This document shows, piece by piece, positions 10,178 to 18,458 of a stretch of DNA of 64,000 bases. Numbering within the stretch: position 1 is the first letter of the stretch; every line of letters begins with the position of its first letter. The notes beneath the pieces are model-generated. The model did not search any database and had not been told where the DNA came from. It was given only the letters and a program-made list of their open reading frames with translations. Position numbers and translations under genes: made by a program. The stretch comes from Lachnospiraceae bacterium (GTDB lineage Bacteria > Bacillota > Clostridia > Lachnospirales > Lachnospiraceae): assembly GCA_022791575.1 (NCBI GenBank), contig JAAVZI010000060.1, positions 1 through 64,000 of the forward strand, given 5' to 3'.

Positions 10178-10915
10178 TTACTCCTCTAACTGCAGCATCA
10201 TCACAGACAACAGTGCAATTCCGGCTGTCTCAGTCCGCAATATCCGCTTCCCCAAAGAAACAGGAACTATGCCCTGTTCAGCCGCCAACTGAACCTCTTC
10301 TTCTTCAAAACCGCCTTCCGGCCCAATAAAAAAACCTGCCTTAATTCCAGGCTTCAGCTTTGCCAGAAACTCTCTAAGCGGCTGCATACCCTTCGTCTGT
10401 TCATAAGGAATACAGACCGCCTCATATCCCTCTGCCATCTGTAAGGCCTGCTGAAAAGTAACAACTGAATGAACCTGAGGAATTCTGGATCTTTTTGACT
10501 GCTTGGCCGCACTTTCTGCAATAGCATTCCACCGCCTGCACTTAGTCTCCTTCTTCTTCTCATCCAGCCGAACCACACAGCGCCGTGTCTCCATAGGAAC
10601 CACCGTATGAATACCCAGTTCTACTGCCTTTTGTATAATCAGCTCCATTCTGTCCCCTTTCGGCAGGCCTTGAAATAATACAATTTCCGCAGGCAGTTCA
10701 TGGCTGACATCTGTCTGATCTTTCACAGACAGCCAAACGGCCTCTTCCTCCATCTTTTGAATTTCACAAAAATACTCTACACCGTCCTCGTCTGTCACAG
10801 ACAGCGCTTCCTTTTGCTTCATACGCAGAACATTTCTAATATGATTCACATCTTTTCCTTCTATTTTAATAGAGTCCCCACGGACCTGATATGCCTGAAT
10901 AAAAAAATGATACAT
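10178..10915 (-). CDS. rsmE: 16S rRNA m3U1498 methyltransferase RsmE
   Basis: SPOUT-class methyltransferase acting on 16S rRNA of the 30S subunit. The C-terminal knot carries GFFIGPEGGFEEEEV and LGKRILRTETA, the SAM-binding signature of RsmE; the N-terminal PUA-like domain includes DVNHIRNVLRMK. I prefer the ATG at 10915 (245 aa), one base after the prmA stop codon; the longer frame from 10957 overlaps prmA and adds residues that do not look conserved. The prmA-rsmE pairing is common in Firmicutes. Confidence 0.93.
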   Translation of the reverse strand: MYHFFIQAYQVRGDSIKIEGKDVNHIRNVLRMKQKEALSVTDEDGVEYFCEIQKMEEEAVWLSVKDQTDVSHELPAEIVLFQGLPKGDRMELIIQKAVELGIHTVVPMETRRCVVRLDEKKKETKCRRWNAIAESAAKQSKRSRIPQVHSVVTFQQALQMAEGYEAVCIPYEQTKGMQPLREFLAKLKPGIKAGFFIGPEGGFEEEEVQLAAEQGIVPVSLGKRILRTETAGIALLSVMMLQLEE

Positions 10916-10916
10916 G

Positions 10917-11870
10917 CTATCCCTGCTTTCTGGCAGTGATCGAAACCCAATCACCATCCCTTGTCACTTCTGCAAGCTTCATTCCTGCCCTTTTGATGGC
11001 CTCAGTAACCGCCTCTTCCTTTGTATACAGAATTCCTGATGAAATAAAAATCCCGCCGTTTGTCAACCTTGCCGCTGCCACTGGCGCCAGAGGAATAATA
11101 ATATCAGCCAATATATTTGCCGTTACTACATCCGCATTTTCTCCCGCCAATTGCTGTAATGATTCTTCTTCTATTATATTTCCAGCCGCAAACTGGCACT
11201 GTTCCCTCGAAATATGATTGATCTCAATATTTTCCCAGGATACCTTTACCGCTTCCGGGTCCACATCTAGCCCCAAAATATCCGCTGCCCCCAGTCTGGC
11301 TGCCACAATAGATAAAATACCACTCCCACAGCCAATATCCAGAACCTTACAGCCTTCACTGACGTATTTCTTCAGCTGCCGGATACAAAGCCGGGTGGTC
11401 TCATGCTTTCCTGTCCCAAAGGCAGTTCCCGGATCTATCTCAATCAGCATTTTTCCTTTTGCTTCCTCCCCTGCCTCTTCCCAGCTTGGCTTAATATAAA
11501 TATCGTCCACCACAAATGGTTTAAAAAATTCTTTCCAGTTATTCATCCAGTCAATATCTTCTGTTGTTGTCTCTTCTATTGTTCCTTCCCCAATATCCAT
11601 AAATTCCCGCAGACTTTCCATTTCTTCCTTAATATTATGCAGCAATTCCTTATGATCTTTCCCCGCTTCCAGAAAAAAACTCACATAAGCCACCCCATCA
11701 TCTTCTGGAAGTTCTGGCAGAATATCAATATACATCTTCTGCTTCTCCTCTTCAGACAATGGAATCTTGTCCTCAATCTGCACCCCTTCCACACCCAGCT
11801 CTGCAAACACGGCACTCAGCACATCCTCCGCACTGGTAACTGTTTTCACAGTATATTTATCCCATTTCAT
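10917..11870 (-). CDS. prmA: ribosomal protein L11 methyltransferase
   Basis: 317 aa SAM-dependent methyltransferase that trimethylates L11. The SAM site is KVLDIGCGSGILSI; the substrate-binding motif is DVVTANILADIIIPL; EIDPGTAFGTGKHETT is typical of PrmA. The ATG at 11870 has AAGGAG upstream. Its upstream side is occupied by a palindromic element whose end lies 32 bp before the ATG and could supply its promoter (see 11903-12045). Confidence 0.95.
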   Translation of the reverse strand: MKWDKYTVKTVTSAEDVLSAVFAELGVEGVQIEDKIPLSEEEKQKMYIDILPELPEDDGVAYVSFFLEAGKDHKELLHNIKEEMESLREFMDIGEGTIEETTTEDIDWMNNWKEFFKPFVVDDIYIKPSWEEAGEEAKGKMLIEIDPGTAFGTGKHETTRLCIRQLKKYVSEGCKVLDIGCGSGILSIVAARLGAADILGLDVDPEAVKVSWENIEINHISREQCQFAAGNIIEEESLQQLAGENADVVTANILADIIIPLAPVAAARLTNGGIFISSGILYTKEEAVTEAIKRAGMKLAEVTRDGDWVSITARKQG

Positions 11871-11902
11871 ATCAAAACACTCCTTAATTCCATATTGGTA
11901 AA

Positions 11903-12045
11903 TAGGTGGTTGTGAAAGTCTGATTCATAGCGACGAGCTTGAACAAACGATATAAAAACTACGCTCAAAAACGTTTTAGATTCGCTTCGTTTTTATATCG
12001 TTTGCTCAAACTCTGATTATGAATATTGTGTTTCACAAAAGTTCA
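11903..12045 (-). mobile_element. palindromic TAGG...CCTA element, copy R1
   Basis: 143 bp. The end facing prmA begins TAGGTGGTTGTGAAAGTC; the stem arms are 11935-11959 and 11989-12013 (23 of 25 paired), with variable core AAACGATATAAAAA. The loop contains GCTCAAAAACGTTTTAGATT. The prmA-facing end carries ATGAAT (11928-11923), 18 bp, then TATTTA (11904-11899) that straddles the element boundary, a possible weak promoter. The stretch 11871-12440 has no gene: it holds this copy, a remnant (12052-12087), about 125 bp with nothing recognised, and copy R2. Confidence 0.75.
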
Positions 12046-12051
12046 CATTAA

Positions 12052-12087
12052 CAAAGTCTGATTCATGACAACTTTCGCAACCATCTG
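12052..12087. mobile_element. remnant of the palindromic element
   Basis: Short stretch joining AAGTCTGATTCAT and ACTTTCGCAACCATC, which match outer parts of the family with the middle deleted. Confidence 0.4.
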
Positions 12088-12213
12088 ACAATACAGTATA
12101 CCCTCTTTTCCTTTATATTGCAACTCCAGAAATAAGGTTTACACCTTTTCTATAATCTGTTATAATAACCATATGACTTAAATCATACAACTATATGCGG
12201 AAGATACTGATGA

Positions 12214-12409
12214 TAGGCATTTGCGAAACTCTCATTTCAATGTCAGAGTTTGGGCAATCGATACAAAAATGCAGCGAATCAAGTGCTGACACCAGGACTC
12301 CTCCCAGCAAAGCTGGGCCCCTCCTCGTGTCCAATCAACGTCTTTGAGCGGAATTTTTGTATCGATTGTTCAAACTCGTCGCCTTAAATGCGACTTTCGC
12401 AATTACCTA
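12214..12409 (+). mobile_element. palindromic TAGG...CCTA element, copy R2 with enlarged loop
   Basis: 196 bp, from TAGGCATTTGCGAAACTC to GACTTTCGCAATTACCTA. Stem arms are 12246-12270 and 12353-12377; the two imperfect positions would be G-T wobbles. The loop is longer than in other copies and holds an extra hairpin (CCCAGC/GCTGGG near 12303-12317). The right end carries TTAAAT (12384-12389), 18 bp, TAAATA (12408-12413) and lies 31 bp before the acyl-CoA ligase ATG. It is flanked by near-identical ATACTGATGA (12204-12213) and ATACCGATGA (12411-12420). Confidence 0.75.
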
Positions 12410-12440
12410 AATACCGATGAAAATGAAAGGGAGAGTGATT

Positions 12441-14084
12441 ATGCCAGTTACCCAATTTCTGGAAAGAAACGCAAAAATCTATGGAGATGAAGTTGCCTTA
12501 GTGGAACTGAATCCAGAAATGAAAGATTCTCGGAGAATGACCTGGAAAGACTTTGAATTAATTCAGCCCACCAGTCCGGTTCCCTACCGACGGGAAATTA
12601 CCTGGAGTGTTTTTGATGAAAAAGCCAATCGTTTTGCCAATCTTCTCATTGAACGGGGAATTAAAAAAGGAGATAAGGTGGCCATTATTATGTATAACTG
12701 TCTGGAATGGCTGCCTATTTATTTTGGAGTGTTAAAGACAGGCGCTATAGCGGTTCCCTTTAATTTCCGTTATTCTTCTGAAGAAATTCTATACTGCGCA
12801 AAGCTTGCCGAAGTAGACATGGTGGTATTCGGGCCAGAATTTATCGGGCGTATCGAAACCATTGCAGATGAACTGATTCAGGGCCGCTTATTGATCTTCG
12901 TAGGCGATGGCTGTCCGTCCTTTGCTGAAAGTTACCGGGAAATGGTTGCCGACTGCTCCAGCCATTCTCCCAATGTGGAAATTACCGATGAAGATGACGG
13001 TGCGATCTATTTTTCCTCAGGAACCACGGGATTTCCAAAAGCAATTTTACATAAACACCTGAGCCTGACTCAGGCTGCCGAAATGGAACAAAAGCATCAT
13101 GCAACCAGCCGTGAAGATATCTTCCTTTGTATACCGCCGCTGTATCATACCGGCGCTAAAATGCATTGGATGGGAAGCTTGGTTGCCGGCAGTAAGGCGG
13201 TTCTGTTAAAGGGTACAAAGCCAGAACAGATTCTGACAGCTGTTTCACAAGAACATTGTTCCATTGTATGGCTGCTGGTTCCGTGGGCACAAGATATCCT
13301 GGATGCCCTGGACAGGGAGGATCTGAAGCTGGAAGACTTCTCTTTAGAGCAGTGGCGGCTTATGCACATCGGCGCCCAGCCGGTTCCGCCGTCGTTAATT
13401 AAGCGATGGAAGAAATATTTTCCAAATCATTTGTATGATACTAACTACGGTCTGTCTGAATCAACCGGACCTGGCTGTGTACATCTGGGCATGGAACATA
13501 TACATAAGGTAGGCGCTATTGGAATTCCCGGTTACCGCTGGGAATGCAGGATTATTGATGAAAATGGGACAACAGTTTCTCAAGGGGAAGTGGGAGAACT
13601 CTGCGTCAGAGGTCCTGGCGTTATGACCTGTTATTATAATGATCCCAAATCTACGGATGAAGTTCTAAAGGACGGCTGGCTGCTTACCGGTGATATGGCC
13701 AGACAAGATGAAGATGGATTTATCTTTCTGGTAGACCGCAAGAAAGATGTCATTGTCAGCGGCGGTGAAAATATTTACCCTGTACAGATTGAAGACTTTA
13801 TCCGCGCCCACAATAAAGTGAAGGATGTTGCCGTGATCGGAATGCCAGACAAACGTCTAGGTGAAAAGACGGCAGCCATTATTGAAATCAAAGACGGCAT
13901 GGAATGCAGCCAGCGGGAAATTCACGAATTCTGCGAGGGCATGCCCCGTTATAAAAGACCGAAAGAAATTATATTTGCAGAAATTCCCAGAAATGCAACT
14001 GGTAAGATAGAGAAACCCCGCTTACGCAGACAGTATGGCGTAGATAATCTGGTAGCAAGAGAAACTATGGAAAAAGAACACTAA
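12441..14084 (+). CDS. AMP-forming acyl-CoA synthetase (aryl/acyl acid:CoA ligase)
   Basis: 547 aa member of the ANL adenylating family. Motifs: ATP loop IYFSSGTTGFPKAI, YGLSESTGP, GWLLTGDMARQDEDG, hinge DRKKDVIVSGGENIYP, and the C-terminal lysine in ATGKIEKPRLRR. I chose ATG 12441 (AAAGGGAGAG upstream) over the in-frame ATG at 12417. It is followed 15 bp later by iorA-iorB, so the likely substrate pair is an aryl- or acyl-CoA and its free acid: IorAB makes the CoA thioester from a 2-oxo acid, and the ligase could run in either direction. That role is inferred from context only. Confidence 0.85.
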   Translation: MPVTQFLERNAKIYGDEVALVELNPEMKDSRRMTWKDFELIQPTSPVPYRREITWSVFDEKANRFANLLIERGIKKGDKVAIIMYNCLEWLPIYFGVLKTGAIAVPFNFRYSSEEILYCAKLAEVDMVVFGPEFIGRIETIADELIQGRLLIFVGDGCPSFAESYREMVADCSSHSPNVEITDEDDGAIYFSSGTTGFPKAILHKHLSLTQAAEMEQKHHATSREDIFLCIPPLYHTGAKMHWMGSLVAGSKAVLLKGTKPEQILTAVSQEHCSIVWLLVPWAQDILDALDREDLKLEDFSLEQWRLMHIGAQPVPPSLIKRWKKYFPNHLYDTNYGLSESTGPGCVHLGMEHIHKVGAIGIPGYRWECRIIDENGTTVSQGEVGELCVRGPGVMTCYYNDPKSTDEVLKDGWLLTGDMARQDEDGFIFLVDRKKDVIVSGGENIYPVQIEDFIRAHNKVKDVAVIGMPDKRLGEKTAAIIEIKDGMECSQREIHEFCEGMPRYKRPKEIIFAEIPRNATGKIEKPRLRRQYGVDNLVARETMEKEH

Positions 14085-14099
14085 ATTCAGGAGGAACCT

Positions 14100-15881
14100 A
14101 TGAAACAACTAATGCTTGGCAATCAGGCGATTGCCAGAGGAATGTATGAGGGAAGCTGCAGTATTATTTCCAGTTATCCAGGCACACCCAGTACGGAGAT
14201 TACGGAAGAAGCAGCAAAATACGATGAAATCTACTGTGAATGGGCACCCAACGAGAAGGTAGCCTTGGAAACTGCTCATGGTGCAAGCCTAGGCGGAGCG
14301 AGAAGCGCCTGCGCCATGAAACATGTCGGACTGAATGTTGCCGCAGATCCATTATTTACGATATCTTATCAGGGTGTCAGCGCTGGACTGGTCATCTTTG
14401 TTGCGGATGATCCCGGAATGCACTCTTCTCAAAATGAACAAGATTCCAGACACTATGCCATTGCCGCTAAGGTTCCCATGCTGGAGCCATCTGATTCCAT
14501 GGAGGCAAAGCAATTTACCAAACTGGCGTTCAATCTATCTGAACAGTTCCATACTCCGGTTTTTGTAAAAATGTGTACCAGGATTGCTCATTCACAGAGT
14601 ATTGTTGATACGGAAGAACCGGTGCCGTTTCAGCAGATTCCTTATGTCAAAGACCCTACGCGTGTTATGATGACGGTTAATTCAAGAAATGCCCATTTGC
14701 GTGTGGAACAGCGTACAAAAGATTTGATTGCCTATGCAGAACAAGCAGAGATTAACCGTATGGAATTAGGAGATACCTCTTTTGGTATTATCACATCTTC
14801 TACTTCTTATCAATATGCCAGAGAAGTCTTTGGAACCGATGCCAGTATTCTGAAACTAGGAATGGTTTATCCGCTTCCAGAACAGCTGATCCGTGATTTT
14901 GCAGAACAGGTGGATCACCTAATTGTATTGGAGGAATTGGACCCGATTATTGAAAATCATTGTAAGCAGCTGGGACTTTTTGTTCATGGCAAAGACCTAT
15001 TTCCAATTACAGGTGAGTTTTCTCAAGGATTGGTCAAAACATGTGTCCTTCATTGGCTGGAATCGCTTTCATCCAATGATTCATGGTTACAAAATCAAAA
15101 AAAGAATCTACAGCTGTCAGAGTGTGCCCGTCTGGAGGATTCCATTCCGGTAAGACCTCCTGTTATGTGCGCAGGATGCCCGCACCGCGGTATTTTCTAT
15201 CTGTTAAAGAAACATAATTGTATGGTCTATGGCGATATTGGATGTTACACGCTGGGAGCGATTGCACCACTGAATGCTATGGACTTAAATGTCTGCATGG
15301 GAGCTTCCTGCTCTGGACTTCATGGATTTAACAAAGCGATGGGTGAAGCTGGGGAAGAACATAGTGTCGGCGTAATCGGCGATTCTACATTTGCCCACTC
15401 TGGTATTACTGGCCTGGCCAATATTGCCTATAACCAAAGTAATTCTACCGTCATTGTTCTGGATAATTCCATTACCGGAATGACCGGCCATCAGCAGAAC
15501 CCAACAACTGGTAAAAACCTGCGCGGAGAACCAGCAGGGCAGATCAACTTAGAAGCGCTCTGTCATTCTCTGGGTATTCAGCGTGTCCGCGTCGTAGACC
15601 CTTATGACCTGGAACAGGCAGAATCGGTATTGAAGGAAGAGCTGGCCGCGAAAGAGCCCTCTGTTATCATCAGCCGCCGTCCTTGTGTTATGATCAAGGG
15701 AACGGTACATAAACCACCGCTTCATGTTGATGCAGAACAATGCAAGGGCTGTGGGGCATGTATGAAGATTGGCTGTCCGGCAATATCTGTCCGCGGCAAA
15801 AATGCTGTAATTGACAATACCTTATGTATCGGCTGTGAAGTCTGTACTCAAATGTGTAAATTTGATGCACTGAAAGCATAG
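14100..15881 (+). CDS. iorA: indolepyruvate ferredoxin oxidoreductase, alpha subunit
   Basis: 593 aa catalytic subunit that decarboxylates aryl-pyruvates (indolepyruvate, phenylpyruvate) to aryl-acetyl-CoA with reduction of ferredoxin. N-terminal pyrimidine-binding domain (SSYPGTPSTEITEEAA), central TPP-binding domain with GDIGCYTLGAIAP and GDSTFAHSGITGLANI, and two 4Fe-4S motifs at the end (CKGCGACMKIGCP and CIGCEVCTQMC). AGGAGG precedes the ATG. It forms an operon with the ligase and iorB. Expected role: oxidative fermentation of aromatic amino acids, feeding ferredoxin to enzymes such as the hydrogenase at 18.5 kb. Confidence 0.93.
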   Translation: MKQLMLGNQAIARGMYEGSCSIISSYPGTPSTEITEEAAKYDEIYCEWAPNEKVALETAHGASLGGARSACAMKHVGLNVAADPLFTISYQGVSAGLVIFVADDPGMHSSQNEQDSRHYAIAAKVPMLEPSDSMEAKQFTKLAFNLSEQFHTPVFVKMCTRIAHSQSIVDTEEPVPFQQIPYVKDPTRVMMTVNSRNAHLRVEQRTKDLIAYAEQAEINRMELGDTSFGIITSSTSYQYAREVFGTDASILKLGMVYPLPEQLIRDFAEQVDHLIVLEELDPIIENHCKQLGLFVHGKDLFPITGEFSQGLVKTCVLHWLESLSSNDSWLQNQKKNLQLSECARLEDSIPVRPPVMCAGCPHRGIFYLLKKHNCMVYGDIGCYTLGAIAPLNAMDLNVCMGASCSGLHGFNKAMGEAGEEHSVGVIGDSTFAHSGITGLANIAYNQSNSTVIVLDNSITGMTGHQQNPTTGKNLRGEPAGQINLEALCHSLGIQRVRVVDPYDLEQAESVLKEELAAKEPSVIISRRPCVMIKGTVHKPPLHVDAEQCKGCGACMKIGCPAISVRGKNAVIDNTLCIGCEVCTQMCKFDALKA

Positions 15882-15891
15882 GAGGATGGAT

Positions 15892-16467
15892 ATGGAAACG
15901 AAAAATATAATGATTGTAGGTGTTGGCGGACAGGGTACGCTGCTTGCCAGCAAATTACTAGGACATGTCCTAATGGAAAACGGTTATGATGTCAAAGTAT
16001 CCGAAGTTCACGGAATGAGCCAGCGAGGCGGCAGTGTTGTTACATATGTACGTTTTGGCAGTAAAGTCTATTCTCCGGTGATTGACAAGGGAGAAGCGGA
16101 TTATATTCTTTCTTTTGAGAAACTGGAAGCTGCCAGATGGCTGGAATACTTAAAGCCGGAAGGACAGATGATTACCAGTACCCAGGAGATTGAACCTATG
16201 CCAGTCATTACGGGAGCGGCAGAATATCCCGAACAGCTGGTGGAGAAAATATCAGAACGCGGAATTCGAATCGATGCTATGGACTGCCTTTCTCTGGCAG
16301 AACAGGCCGGGTCAGCAAAAGCTGTAAATATCGTGCTGATGGGCCGATTATCCAAATATTTTAAAGAAATCAGCGAAGAAAGCTGGCAGGAAGCAATTGA
16401 AAGCTGCGTGCCGCCGAAATATATAGCATTGAATAAAAAAGCATTTGAACTAGGAAAACATGCTTAA
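15892..16467 (+). CDS. iorB: indolepyruvate ferredoxin oxidoreductase, beta subunit
   Basis: 191 aa gamma-type domain of 2-oxoacid:ferredoxin oxidoreductases: VGVGGQGTLLASKLLG at the N terminus and SEVHGMSQRGGSVVTYVRFG. The better start is ATG 15892; the ATG at 15886 directly abuts the GGAGG (15881-15885) and is too close to be used. It partners IorA. Its stop codon overlaps the ATG of a 32-codon membrane ORF. Confidence 0.93.
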   Translation: METKNIMIVGVGGQGTLLASKLLGHVLMENGYDVKVSEVHGMSQRGGSVVTYVRFGSKVYSPVIDKGEADYILSFEKLEAARWLEYLKPEGQMITSTQEIEPMPVITGAAEYPEQLVEKISERGIRIDAMDCLSLAEQAGSAKAVNIVLMGRLSKYFKEISEESWQEAIESCVPPKYIALNKKAFELGKHA

Positions 16468-16565
16468 TGATTTACATTACACTCCTAGCTATTGTAGTTT
16501 TTATGCTTGTTTACCTGATTTGTGAGCTTTTGCGCTTCAGAAACAACAAACTTAAATCAAAATAA
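16467..16565 (+). CDS. small single-pass membrane protein coupled to iorB
   Basis: 32 codons starting at the ATG that overlaps the iorB stop (TAATG at 16465-16469). The peptide begins MIYITLLAIVVFMLVYLICE, a plausible transmembrane helix, and ends with the basic tail RFRNNKLKSK. It is too short for standard gene calling and no family is recognised. The overlap suggests coupled translation with IorB; it may be a small accessory membrane peptide, or a chance ORF. Confidence 0.45.
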   Translation: MIYITLLAIVVFMLVYLICELLRFRNNKLKSK

Positions 16566-16596
16566 TTATATAATCATAATAAAATTGTATTGATTG

Positions 16597-16650
16597 AAAA
16601 TGACTATTCTGATAGTATAAAAATATAATTACTATTGCAATAGTCATTTT
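16597..16650. terminator. possible terminator or palindrome after iorB
   Basis: 12-bp inverted repeat AAAATGACTATT (16597-16608) and AATAGTCATTTT (16639-16650), AT-rich with a 30-nt loop. A weak candidate for ending the ior transcript. Confidence 0.35.
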
Positions 16651-16717
16651 GTTGTATGGAGACTGTGCAGGAGTATAAAATTATTTGATTTTGAACTATA
16701 AGTAACGGAACTTTTAT

Positions 16718-16762
16718 TAGGCATTTGCAAAAGTCTGTATCAAAGCGACGAGTTTCGCAATG
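16718..16762 (-). mobile_element. truncated copy of the palindromic element (R3)
   Basis: Begins TTAGGCATTTGCAAAAGTC and continues through AAAGCGACGAGTTT, as in the left part of copies R1 and R4, then breaks off. It adjoins a patch of decayed small ORFs (16763-17165). Confidence 0.5.
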
Positions 16763-16859
16763 ATCTTGAACTTTTATGCCGGATAGGAGACTTAACTGCC
16801 GGCCATATTTCTTATTGGAACAGCTATCTGAAATGGGGCTAAAGGTGAACATCAACAAG

Positions 16860-17057
16860 CTATCCCCCTTTATTATGGAGCTTACATTGCCAATATTATT
16901 GCTGGTATTATCCTAATCGCAATAGGGATTGCCTTACTCATCAAGTCAAGACAAGGCGAAAAAAGAATTTGAACAGCGTATTGACGCTGCTGCGGACAGG
17001 TTTGAAAAAATATTACCGAAAAATGGAATAACAATAAATGCTTTCGTAGAAGCATGA
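16860..17057 (+). pseudogene. frameshifted remnant of a small membrane protein gene
   Basis: One frame encodes a hydrophobic helix (YIANIIAGIILIAIGIALLI) and stops at a TGA near 16970. The +1 frame then reads KKEFEQRIDAAADRFEKILP and stops at 17055-17057, overlapping the next ATG. Together they look like one membrane protein (helix followed by an amphipathic tail) broken by a one-base shift. The family is unknown. Confidence 0.4.
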
Positions 17058-17164
17058 AATCCATATCGATGATGGCCGAGATTGGCTTAATTCTTGGTGC
17101 GGGGCTTGGGGTTGTTGGCGGGGCGGCTGATATTATCACTTCAATTACATTTCAGAGAAAGTAA
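17054..17164 (+). CDS. small hydrophobic protein, hypothetical
   Basis: 36 codons: MKSISMMAEIGLILG followed by a Gly/Ala-rich hydrophobic stretch and the end SITFQRK. The ATG overlaps the stop of the preceding fragment (ATGA, 17054-17057), and the stop lies 1 bp before the KTR gene, so these look like a compact small-gene cluster of mobile origin. Not recognised. Confidence 0.4.
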   Translation: MKSISMMAEIGLILGAGLGVVGGAADIITSITFQRK

Positions 17165-17165
17165 T

Positions 17166-17504
17166 ATGGAACAACGACTATGGCTTTTATGTCCTGTATG
17201 TGGTAGTAAAACAAGATTGCGAATACGAGATGATACTATTCGCAAAAATTTTCCATTGTACTGTCCGAAGTGTAAATATGAAACTCTTGTTCATGTACAA
17301 CAATTCGGTAAACGGGTTCTAAATATTCTGTTATATACATTTCGGCATCCTGTCTGTCCATTTACTTTGACCTCCTTGAAAGCTTTCACTTATATAGACA
17401 TGGCTGCCGAAAAAAGGTGGAACATTTTTTATCTTTCGTATTTTATAAATTCAAAAGCCGAGCCGCATTCTCTCCCTTTATCATTTTTAATTCCTTTTCT
17501 GTAA
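17166..17504 (+). CDS. cysteine-rich KTR domain protein, probably with a disrupted 3' end
   Basis: The first ~48 residues match the small zinc-ribbon-like Cys_rich_KTR family: LLCPVCGSKTRLRIRDDT, then FPLYCPKCKYETL, with two CxxC pairs. Members are usually about 50-70 aa and often belong to conjugative or transposon-like elements. Here the frame runs on to 112 aa through sequence that does not resemble the family and overlaps the amidohydrolase gene on the other strand by 62 bp. I infer that the true end was lost near 17310-17320, at the edge of an old insertion. Confidence 0.6.
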   Translation: MEQRLWLLCPVCGSKTRLRIRDDTIRKNFPLYCPKCKYETLVHVQQFGKRVLNILLYTFRHPVCPFTLTSLKAFTYIDMAAEKRWNIFYLSYFINSKAEPHSLPLSFLIPFL

Positions 17505-18291
17505 AGCCACATTGTTCCAGCTTTTCTAGCGTCTCCTGCTGGCTGCCCCATGGAGAATCCGTGCCAAAGAGCACACGGTCAGCGCCATGCTTCCTGACAA
17601 GCTTTCGCAACTGCGCTTCTGTCAACATCTGGCTCTCTTCCCTGCTTCTTGTATTGGGCGTATAAGACCTGATTTCACCTATAGAAAAAGCCGTATCGAA
17701 CCAGACATCCAGTCCGGCAAGCTTCTCAGATACTTCATCCCAGCAGCCCCAGCCGCCCATATGAGCAAGCACTAATCGACGGGGATGGATTTCTTCTATT
17801 AAGTGTAGACAACGTTCTGGCATAGCAGCCCGACAGCCTGGAAAGCCCACATCATATCCTGCATGAAAAATCGTAATTAACCCATACTCCTGTATACAGT
17901 ATACAATTCGCAGCATGCGGATATCATCCATTTCCAGATCCTGATAACAGGGATGTAATTTGACACCTTTGATACCATAGTCTGCAATCTGCCGGATCTG
18001 TTCTTTGTAATCTTCGTTATCTGGATGCAGTGTGCCGAAAGACAGCAGCCCTGTCTCCTCTGTTGTCTGGTTGGTCTCTGCCGCAAGCCGGTTCAGCTTC
18101 TCTGTCTGCGCCGGTCTGGTAGCAATCGGCAGCAGAACAGAATAATCTACTGCGGATTCCTTCATAGACTGTATAAGCTGATGCTTAGTCCCATCCGTAT
18201 AAGGAACAATATTTCCCGCCTGTGCTAATTTGGGAATGGTCTTGAATGCCAATTCACTTGGAAATGTATGGGTATGAAAATCAATAATCAT
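17443..18291 (-). CDS. metal-dependent amidohydrolase family protein
   Basis: 282 aa TIM-barrel hydrolase of the amidohydrolase-2 type. The metal-binding HxH is at the start (IIDFHTHTFP); further sites are GVKLHPCYQDLE, IFHAGYD, LVLAHMGGWGCWDE and the C-terminal FGTDSPWGSQ with the catalytic Asp. Family members hydrolyse or decarboxylate a wide range of substrates, so the substrate is not predictable. It is transcribed away from the hydrogenase gene; a 167 bp divergent region separates them. Confidence 0.85.
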   Translation of the reverse strand: MIIDFHTHTFPSELAFKTIPKLAQAGNIVPYTDGTKHQLIQSMKESAVDYSVLLPIATRPAQTEKLNRLAAETNQTTEETGLLSFGTLHPDNEDYKEQIRQIADYGIKGVKLHPCYQDLEMDDIRMLRIVYCIQEYGLITIFHAGYDVGFPGCRAAMPERCLHLIEEIHPRRLVLAHMGGWGCWDEVSEKLAGLDVWFDTAFSIGEIRSYTPNTRSREESQMLTEAQLRKLVRKHGADRVLFGTDSPWGSQQETLEKLEQCGFTEKELKMIKGENAARLLNL

Positions 18292-18390
18292 CTCAGTTGC
18301 TTCCTTTCTGTCCGTTTCAACTTCTGTAAAACCATTTCTTGTCTTATCTTTTTTATTTCCCCGGAAGTAGTAGATTTATGCACAAAATGC

Positions 18391-18420
18391 TTGAAAAACA
18401 TTACGAATCTATTATACAAT
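18391..18420 (+). promoter_or_regulatory. probable promoter of the [FeFe] hydrogenase gene
   Basis: TTGAAA (18391-18396), 18 bp, TACAAT (18415-18420), 38 bp before the ATG. Confidence 0.5.
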
Positions 18421-18458
18421 AGAATTACAAATACAATCAAGAAAAAGGAGGTAACTAT

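Noticed and set aside
11403-11915. 170-codon ORF opposite prmA
   Set aside because: Shadow ORF with the Phe/His-rich composition typical of the reverse strand of acidic genes.
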